Origin: Vicia villosa
Taxonomy: Eukaryota > Streptophyta > Magnoliopsida > Fabales > Fabaceae
Length of the DNA stretch: 64,000 nucleotides
Direction: 5' to 3'
Assembly (NCBI RefSeq): GCF_029867415.1
Contig: NC_081185.1
Span: 112,765,617-112,829,616, forward strand
Made by a program: the position numbers and the translations under genes. Shown piece by piece: positions 57,398 through 64,000 of this stretch; within the stretch, counting starts at the first letter, position 1; every line of letters starts with the position of its first letter. The notes under the pieces were generated by a model. That model was given only the letters and a program-made list of their open reading frames with translations. It ran no database searches and had not been told where the DNA came from.

Positions 57398-57677
57398 GGG
57401 ATAAATAACTGTTACCCCCTGCCATTAGGGCGTGTTTTAGTTTTCCCCCCTATTAATTATTTTTTCGGATTACGCCCTTATAATATGAAAAGTTCTATGA
57501 TTTATCCCCTAGGACCCCCCTGTAAACTTGTTTTTTTGATTTACCCCCTGAATTTTCACTGTTTTTTTTACACGCTTAGGGGGTATCCTAAAAATACAGG
57601 GGGTAATAAAAAAAAATAATTAATAGGGGAAAAACCAAAACTCGCCATAATGACGGGGGGTAAATGTCAATTATCCC
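57398..57677. mobile_element. MITE with about 70-bp TIRs and 9-bp target duplication
   Basis: Left GGGATAAATAACTGTTACCC and the inverted right GGGATAATTGACATTTACCC continue in parallel for about 70 bp (to TATTAATTATTTTTT). The duplication TTTATATTT (57389-57397) and TTTACATTT (57678-57686) agrees at 8 of 9, which points to the Mutator superfamily. 280 bp, non-coding, rich in ACCCCCT words. It is nested in the larger MULE-like element. Confidence 0.88.
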
Positions 57678-58058
57678 TTTACATTTTTATTTATTATTTT
57701 GAAAAACTATGTAATTTGAAATTTATATTAAAATATGAATAAAATAGTAAATAAATTTATTCTTATTTAATCTCTTTTATTTTAAAATTGTGCTGAATAA
57801 TTATTAATATATTTATTTTTTATATAATCATAATTATTGTATATTATTTATAGTTTTAGTAATTATTAATATGAAATTTATTTATTAATTTTAATTTAAA
57901 TTAGAATAGAAATATCAATCGTATAATTATCATTATTATTATTTATAACTTATATCAACTTTATAATATATGAATTAATTAATATCCTAAAAAATTTAAT
58001 TTTTGGGATATTTTTGAATATACATATCCGAATTAATCAAAATTCCAATTTTTTGGTG

Positions 58059-58080
58059 TTTCGGAGATGCATCTCCGAAA
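58059..58080. repeat. Perfect 22-bp palindrome, type site of the repeated motif
   Basis: TTCGGAGATGCATCTCCGAA flanked by one more complementary pair (T...A). Near copies: 56669, 56717, 56765, 56811, 56858, 58010, 58097, 58147, and in the first MULE at 21553, 21604, 22230, 22272, 23793 and 23860. Confidence 0.95.
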
Positions 58081-58353
58081 TAATCAAAACCCCAATTTTT
58101 TCGGAGATGCATCTTCAAATTCTGGAAAAATCTAGAAAAAAAATTAATTCGGAAATGTATTTCCGAAGTAGGGGTATTTAAGAATTTTCGCCGGGGGTCA
58201 CCCTCATATGGGGTCAATAAAGAAATTCTCTTTCTTTTAAACACAACTTTAGTTTTTATAAAACCAAGACAAGCATGAATTTCTGAATTGAAAAGATTTG
58301 GGAAAGAACATGGGTTAAGATACTCTATGCACATGCGCCACAAAGCCTAGGAT

Positions 58354-59079
58354 TAGGGCCGACAATGAATCAAATTAATTCGCAAATAGTTCGAAATTCG
58401 ATTCAAAAATTAAATCGTTGAACTAGATTCATGAACCAAATGAGCTGAGTATGAGCTAAAAACTAAGTTCGTTAACTAAATGAGCTGAACTTGAACTATA
58501 CATAGTTCGACTCGTTAGGTTCATGAGTCAACTTGATTATATATGAGATTGATTATATTGTATTTAAGAGTAGGTTTAAATATTTGCTCTAAATCTTAGT
58601 ATCATATTTTATTTTAATATAACGGTTTTAATTGATAATTTATATTCTCTAGTGAGCAAAATATTTCTACAAATAATTATACAAATAAAATTAACATCGT
58701 ATAAATTTCAATCTTATAACTTTTATTTTATTTCTATATTTTTTATTTTAAAAATATTAATTTAAAATGTCAAATGTATATGTAAAAAAATAGACTTTAA
58801 AAAATTACTTTTAAGTCCGTGAAATAAGCGAGTTGAACCTAATAAGATAAACCTAACCAACTGATCGAGATGTTCGTGAACTTCTAACAAGTCGAGTTTG
58901 ACCTGAAAAAAAAGTTCGAGATAAACTCGAACTCGAACTCAAACTCGGTCAATTCCTAACGAGTCGAGTTTGAGCTTAAAAAAATTTCGTCATGAACTCG
59001 AACTCGAACTCGGCCAATTCTTAATGAGTCAAACTGAGCTGAGGTGAGTTCGACTCGACTCGACTCATTTCCAACCCTA
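58354..59079. mobile_element. hAT-type non-autonomous element filled with GAGCTCGA/CTCGAACTCGAA words
   Basis: Ends TAGGGCCGACAATGAA and, inverted, TAGGGTTGGAAATGAG. The duplication CCTAGGAT (58346-58353) and CCTAAGAT (59080-59087) agrees at 7 of 8. Both sides are rich in ACTCGAACTCGAACTC, GAGTCGAG and GAGCTGA words; the middle is AT-rich. 726 bp, no coding. Confidence 0.87.
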
Positions 59080-59087
59080 CCTAAGAT

Positions 59088-59640
59088 GTTCGATTTAAAA
59101 ATTTTGATTAATTAATTTCTTAAAAATCTAAATTAAAATTATTCTAGGTCAGTCATATCTGCCTCTTTCCGGCCATACCCTCATGGATCCGACCACGATA
59201 AAACAAATTAAAATTATTCTAGGTCAGCCATATCTGCCTCTATCCAGCCATACCCTCATGGATCCGAACACGATAAAACAAAAAATCTCTCGGATTCAAA
59301 TAAGGTATTTACTAAGCTAACAAAAAACCTCTCGGATTCAAATCAGGTATTTACTAAGCTTATAGAGTATTCTCCTTATCATCGGACCATGGTTGTCTCT
59401 ATCCGACCATACCCTCATGGATCCGACCACGATAAAACAAAAAACCTCTCGGATACAAATCAGGTATTTACTAAGCTTATAGAGTATTCTCCTTATCACC
59501 GGACCATGGTTGCCTCTACCCGGCCATACCCTCATGGATCCGACCACGATAAAACAAAAAACCTCTCGGATTCAAATCAGGTATTTACTAAGCTTATAGA
59601 GTATTCTCCTTATCACCGGACCATCAGAGACCCGGAAGTA
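59088..59640. repeat. Tandem repeat, 117-bp units, with partial units
   Basis: CCATACCCTCATGGATCCGA recurs near 59173, 59248, 59407 and 59524. The last two steps are full 117-bp units containing ACGATAAAACAAAAAACCTC, AGGTATTTACTAAGCTTATA and CTCCTTATCACCGGACCATG; earlier units are shortened (75 bp) or carry a repeated part (159 bp). 117 is a multiple of 3, so open frames cross it in both directions without meaning. It seems to lie in the gypsy LTR that follows. Confidence 0.9.
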
Positions 59641-59911
59641 GGAGATTTGCGCCTCCAACGCATCCAACAGTCCTCTACATTCCATGTCGGAAAAGTAGCG
59701 AGGCGGTTATTCCTCTTCCCTATATATACGGGATGGCGCCATTTCAGGTAACATGTTTCAAACACAATTTGAATACTCTCTCATCATTCACATACTTGCT
59801 TGAGCGTCAGAGTGCTAACCTTGTAGATATACCCCCTGGTCCGTTGCATCGAAAGCTTTCCTCCGCCGCAGCTTCCGCAATTCTACACATTTCTGGTTTC
59901 AGAACGGAACA
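59641..59911 (+). mobile_element. Gypsy (Tat-like) 5' LTR, 3' portion
   Basis: TATA box CCCTATATATACGGG near 59720, then TTGAGCGTCAGAGTGCTAAC and CGCAGCTTCCGCAATT, ending TTTCAGAACGGAACA at 59911. It parallels the split LTR at 19640-20891. Confidence 0.7.
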
Positions 59912-61555
59912 GTCGTTTCGTATATGGGAACTGACTCTTGATTCTCGCGTATCCTATAATTCTTAATCTCCAAGTTCAATCTTCTAGTGTGGATCTCTCT
60001 TCAACTTCGAAATAGAGGATTAAAAAATTGAAGAAAGTTCAATTGCGTCGGATTAAATTGAATTCAAAACGGATAAAGATATACATAATCTACACATCTC
60101 TAATTTTCAGAGCCTCTAAGCTTCATCGATCAGTATAACTGGCTGGATCAAGAACCACTCATTCTGCCACCGCACATGAAACCGCTTTGACAGCTGCTGG
60201 TGTAGCACCGTCAGCCACCACTCGACCAAACACAACTCCTCCTACTAGCGATGCAATCCTTGATAAAAACGCTCTTCAGCAACCATATTTAATTCTCTCT
60301 CCACCGCGAGCGAGAATAATCAAAACCTAGCCGCTTTGAATTCCATCCCCAATTCCTATGGAACGATAGGCGATCTCATGTAGTTTCAGCATTCTTGAGG
60401 TGAACTTGGATCTTAAAGCGTGAACGATTTGATCAACGACATTTACAACATCCTTCAACAACAAAACTCCACATCAATAGAAGAAAGTTTCCTTCATCTG
60501 GAAGAAAACCTCCAACGCATTCAGCCCCAAGCGAAAACGATGCAAGAAGCTGACTTGAGAAGAAATCATATCGAATAACTGGAGCCGTCTGTAACAAAAG
60601 AAAGAAGGAAAGTCCATAAATCAAAAGTGAACTCTAAAGGCAGGAAGCATAATTTTCCTCCTCGAAGTTCGGGTGGAGACCGAGGTAGTTATGCACTTTC
60701 CCCGCATCATAAAGAACATCGGCCGAGCCGAGCATAACCTAAACATCCTTTGTGTGCTAGAATCTTGGAGAGAAAAATCCCCAAATCAATGCATAAGCCT
60801 CCCAAACTGGGGGAATACAATGGGAAAGAAGATCATGACGAACATGTGCAACTTGTCAACGACCGGATCAAATACTACAATGCCAACAATGCTTCCAAAT
60901 TCAAGTTATCAGCATTGACTCTAATCAGACTGACCAGATTGTGGTTCAACGGTATCGTTGATAGATGAATTGAATCATGGACGAATGTTCGCAATTGATT
61001 TACTGCAAATTTCACTGCGCAGAAAAGACAACAAGTTACTATAGTTGCCCTAAGAAGTATCATGCAAGGGGAAAAAGAGAGCATTTGATCGTACATCGAC
61101 CGATTCAATAAAGTCGCAGTAGAAGTAAAAGGAACCGAGGAGTCCCTCCAATGCTAGATCTTAATATTGGCCTCATTCGCGATCATCCTGTACACACCTA
61201 GTTGGGGAAGAAAAAGGTGATAACAACTCAAGAGATGTTAAACATTGCTCAACCATACATCACATTAGAGGAGAATCTAAATACTCGCTTCGATAATCCA
61301 ACCTCAACTCTCGATGTTAGCTCCAAATGTCTGCCGGGTAAGGATTCTCGTAAGCAGAGAGAGGATGTCGATAAAGAAATATACGGTCATTACAACATAT
61401 ATATGCCTCTGAAAACTTCCCGGGCGTTAATATCAAGTTCAAAAAAGTAGGAATCCGACCCCTTAATATCGTACGTGAATCCACTCGGACATATAAATCA
61501 AAGTATAACCACTGTCATAGGGGACATGGCCACAACAGCAACATCCCTACTTTAC
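59912..61555 (+). pseudogene. Gypsy (Tat-like) leader and degenerate Gag
   Basis: After an about 500-bp leader, Gag pieces appear in the plus strand. KPPKLGEYNGKEDHDEHVQL with YYNANNASKFKLSALTL and RLWFNGI (60780-60965) matches the Retrotrans_gag pattern. FTANFTAQKRQQ and FNKVAVEVKGTEESL follow, then EMLNIAQPYITLEENL near 61235. Frames switch and several stops occur. Pol is absent; at about 61555 the sequence changes to AT-rich DNA. Confidence 0.82.
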
Positions 61556-62444
61556 GTTAATATTTTGATTAAATATTAGAATATTTGATTTTGTGTGTTG
61601 TATGATTTATTTTGATTAATTATGTTCTTTTGGATGATCTGAAGGTTTAAAGGGTATTTTAGTAATTTAATAATGACTAAAATTATTGAGTTTGAGAGTG
61701 TGAAAATTTAAATTAGAATCATTTAATTTATTGGTGATAATTATACAATTTTAAGTTATTTTGGTAGTAATTAAAACAAATAAGATTTTTATAAATAAGC
61801 GTTTAGTTATAATTAAATAATTATTTAGTAGGATGTTTTAGAATAATCATTAAGAAATAAATTGTTATATTGTAACATTTTAGTTAATTGAAATAATTAT
61901 TTAATTAGAATAATTATTTGATTGAGGTATTTTAGAATAATTATTTAATTTGAGGTATTTTAAAATAATTATTTAATAATAAAGTCTTATAGTAAGATTT
62001 ATTTAGTTAGAATAGCTTATTTACTGGGATAACGGTGTAGAGATCAATTATAATTTTGGGATTTATTTTTTAATAATAATAATGAGGCAGTATTACTCTT
62101 AGAATATTAACGTTAGTGTGGAGAGTGCTTGAGTAATCTAAGGTGATTGTAGCAATTGGGACTTGTGGGAAACTATATATTCTAACGGGAGGGTTAGAAT
62201 TAGGTGATCGAGAGAAAATAAAATTTGGACGAAAGCAGCGGTAGCATTTTAAATATAAAGATGCAGTTGCAGACAAGAGAATTGCACAGATTTACGTGAA
62301 CAGACTTTGTGAAAGTTCTATTATGAGGTAAGAGGAGACTCTGCTTTACAATATGGTGTTAATTAGATAGTAGGATGATGAGTGGTCCCCTACCCTCCTA
62401 TAAGCCCCATGGGTTTTCCTTCAGCTCAGTAATACCATTGAACA

Positions 62445-62890
62445 TTGTTTTTGGTTTGTCCTATTGGGGTTTGGGCAAAACTCCATTGACATCGTAAATG
62501 TTTTGGTTTGAGATCGTATTACGATCTGTGACCAAATAGGATTTGGGACAAATCCCATATGGGCCGTTGTATGCTTCTCAATGAAATATTTATTATGTAT
62601 TTTGAGACCAATTGGGATTTGGGCAATCCCTTCTCTTTTGGTCACTATAGGATCGATAGTAATTGTTGTATGTATGTAATATTGGTTGTGGTATGATATA
62701 AGTAGCATGTGAATTTTAGTATAAATTTTGATATTTGGTAATTTTGGTGTGTTGTTGGTTAATAGATGGAATTGAGACTTTTATTGGGAACCTAGTTTCT
62801 ATACACTTTTTGTTTTGTAAAATCTGTAATATCGTAAAAAAAAAAAATTCCCTATTGAGCCTAAAAGGTTTGGGCAAGACCTTTTGGAGA
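62445..62890. repeat. Diverged repeats with GGATTTGGGCAAATCC-type hairpins
   Basis: Four related stems: GGGGTTTGGGCAAAACTCC (62464), GGATTTGGGACAAATCC (62550), GGGATTTGGGCAATCCC (62615) and AAGGTTTGGGCAAGACCTT (62866). Each keeps a TTTGGG(C/A)(A/C)A core, with the arms changed in a compensating way. The first three lie about 65-90 bp apart. Confidence 0.7.
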
Positions 62891-63177
62891 TTAATTGAAA
62901 TATATATACTAATATTGTTGATATTGTTGTGTTGTCGGCCTATTTGAGCGATAAATTGAAAACGCCAAAAATCACAAATGACATATTTTTAGCAAAAAAA
63001 TAAAATAACAGGATAATCTAAAAATCAATAATATAGGAAAAATGTTGAGTCATTGATATATGGATTAGTTATGATAATCCATGTTTAGAATGGAGGGAAG
63101 ATAAGTTTGGATTGAATAAATTGGGTTTAGGAGTGAAATTCTCGTAAGGAAATCGTAGGAAAATGCATGATAGTATT

Positions 63178-63455
63178 GATCGACTTGTTTCGGCATATCT
63201 TGAGCTCCGTAAGTCCGTTTGAGTCGCCATAAGTTGCGTTAGAAAGCTAACGCGACAATATTTCTTTCTAAGTGGAGAAATTGGGTCTATGAGTGCTACA
63301 ACAGTAGCGGTTCCCTGGTTTTTATACCAGAAACATTGACAATTTCAGTCATGCGTTGATCATCTTGTTTCAAGTGTAACTGAAGTTTCGCGAGCCCATT
63401 TGGGATGCGGTCAGTTGCATTGGAGAGAAGATTAATGATATTTTCAACTAAATTT
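63178..63455. repeat. Diverged direct repeat of about 95 bp
   Basis: TTGATCGACTTGTTTCGGCA...CGTTTGAGTCGCCATAAGTTGCGTTAGAAAG at about 63175 resembles TTGATCATCTTGTTTCAAGT...CATTTGGGATGCGGTCAGTTGCATTGGAGAG at about 63355 (both quoted in short parts). Offset about 180 bp. Confidence 0.6.
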
Positions 63456-63689
63456 TTTAATAATTTTTTCATAAAGTATATTATTTTTGGCGCCATTATG
63501 AAGTCAGGCGAAACTTTCTGCCTGATGCGAGTACCCGTTATTGTTGTTTGATTAAACAGAACCGATTGGCGCAGTAAGTCCTAAAATAAAAATCATATTA
63601 TTAAAATAGACTCTCTAACTTTTCTGAAACATATTCATTTGTTTGATTCTGACTGTGTTTGATATTTTAAATAATTATTTGAACATGAT

Positions 63690-63915
63690 TTTCGGGATGT
63701 TTTGATGAGTTTAAAGTTGTTATTGAGTAGTCTTGAACTATTTAGAGTTGTGAGTGTGTAACTGGTAGTTTGATATGTTTTAGAGTTTCCTTTTAACAAC
63801 TCTGATAAGTTTTAGAGTTATGTTGATAAGTTTAATAGAGATATTTGTTAGTTCAGAGTTGCTAATCAAGTAACTCTGATATGTTTTAGAGTTGTGTTGG
63901 TATGTCTTGGTGTTT
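63690..63915. repeat. Short TCTGATATGTTTTAGAGTTG repeats
   Basis: GATATGTTTTAGAGTT (63763), GATAAGTTTTAGAGTT (63802) and GATATGTTTTAGAGTTGTGT (63878), each near AACTCTGATA, in one orientation. Confidence 0.75.
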
Positions 63916-64000
63916 AGGGCTATTACCCTGTTGATGCTCTAACACAAGTAATAATAAAAGTGAGTTACTCTTTTGATGAGTTTATAGTTAAGTTGACTAT

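Larger units (their letters stand above)
56628..58206. mobile_element. Non-autonomous MULE-like element with palindrome-rich TIRs
   Basis: Left GGCGAAATTTTTAAAAATGCC near 56641 is inverted on the right (GGCGAAAATTCTTAAATACCCC, near 58173-58194), and both continue into TTCGGAGATGCATCTCCGAA-type palindromes: five at 56668-56880 and four or five at 58010-58168. The interior is AT-rich and non-coding apart from a nested MITE. Exact ends and target duplication were not fixed. It shares its palindrome with the MULE at 21.5-23.9 kb. Confidence 0.65.
61556..64000. other. AT-rich LTR-like DNA with diverged internal repeats
   Basis: No gene is supported. The first 500 bp contain repeated TTTAGAATAATTATTTAATT. 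62445-62890 holds the hairpin repeats listed separately. CATATCTTGAGCTCCGTAAG followed by CGTTTGAGTCGCCATAAG near 63195 is a style I associate with gypsy LTRs, so this may be part of a long LTR running out of the window. Confidence 0.4.

Noticed and set aside
59338..59751. Opposed repeat-containing frames of 69 and 120 codons
   Set aside because: 117-bp tandem units are divisible by three, so frames stay open on both strands.

Overview
This window is nuclear DNA from a flowering plant. Intergenic sequence is very AT-rich, long (TA)n arrays recur, plant lineages of LTR retrotransposons are nested in each other, and there are L1-type LINE remnants, a tRNA-derived SINE, MULE/FAR1-like relics and many MITEs. 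The style of the repeats and the two host genes suggest a papilionoid legume, perhaps of the Pisum/Vicia/Medicago/Trifolium group; that is inference from memory of such sequences, not a search result. Only two loci look like intact host genes: a conserved plant protein of unknown function at 7700-8575 (+) and a BRH1/RHA-type RING-H2 E3 ligase gene at 54894-55415 (-). A broken RING-H2 paralogue lies at 43211-43604.

Layout. 1-3.4 kb: tail and LTR of a Ty1-copia element, then an LTR-like stretch. 3.4-5.75 kb: two decayed LINE 3' portions facing each other. 5.75-7.4 kb: AT-rich DNA with a roughly 230-bp tandem repeat, then the first host gene. 9.6-14.5 kb: a very young copia element (437-bp LTRs that read as identical, TATGA target duplication). 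15.4-21.5 kb: microsatellites, a TIR element, a degenerate copia, and a gypsy LTR split by a solo LTR. 21.5-24.2 kb: a deleted MULE and a SINE. 24.2-31 kb: segment copy A, (TA)n arrays, several MITEs and hAT-type elements, and a second MULE relic. 31.2-39.5 kb: a complete Tekay/Del-like chromovirus (1904-bp LTRs, one difference seen, GTTTC target duplication, open 1455-codon frame) inserted in a hAT-type element that itself sits in the MULE relic. 40.7-43.6 kb: segment copy B with the RING pseudogene. 43.7-52.8 kb: a minus-strand copia whose gag is split by an Athila-like non-autonomous element with three LTRs, and whose 5' LTR is split by a solo LTR. 53.1-55.6 kb: segment copy C with a truncated LINE and the intact RING gene. 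56.6-59.1 kb: a non-autonomous MULE-like element with a nested MITE, then a hAT-type element. 59.1-61.5 kb: 117-bp tandem repeats, gypsy LTR and gag remains. 61.5-64 kb: LTR-like AT-rich DNA with diverged internal repeats.

Relationships. Nesting and target duplications give a partial order of events. A segment carrying a RING-H2 gene was copied at least three times; later a hAT element entered copy B (copy A keeps the empty site), a LINE entered copy C, and copy B lost its RING function. The most unusual items are the internally deleted Athila-like element with a preserved 375-codon open frame and an LTR-internal-LTR-internal-LTR layout; a family of about 20-bp palindromes concentrated at the ends of MULE-like elements, with a different palindrome in the related second MULE; five hAT-type elements each filled with its own short word; and two solo LTRs of one family with the same target duplication. 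I found no clear sign of a wholly new functional system; the novelty is in mobile-element architecture.
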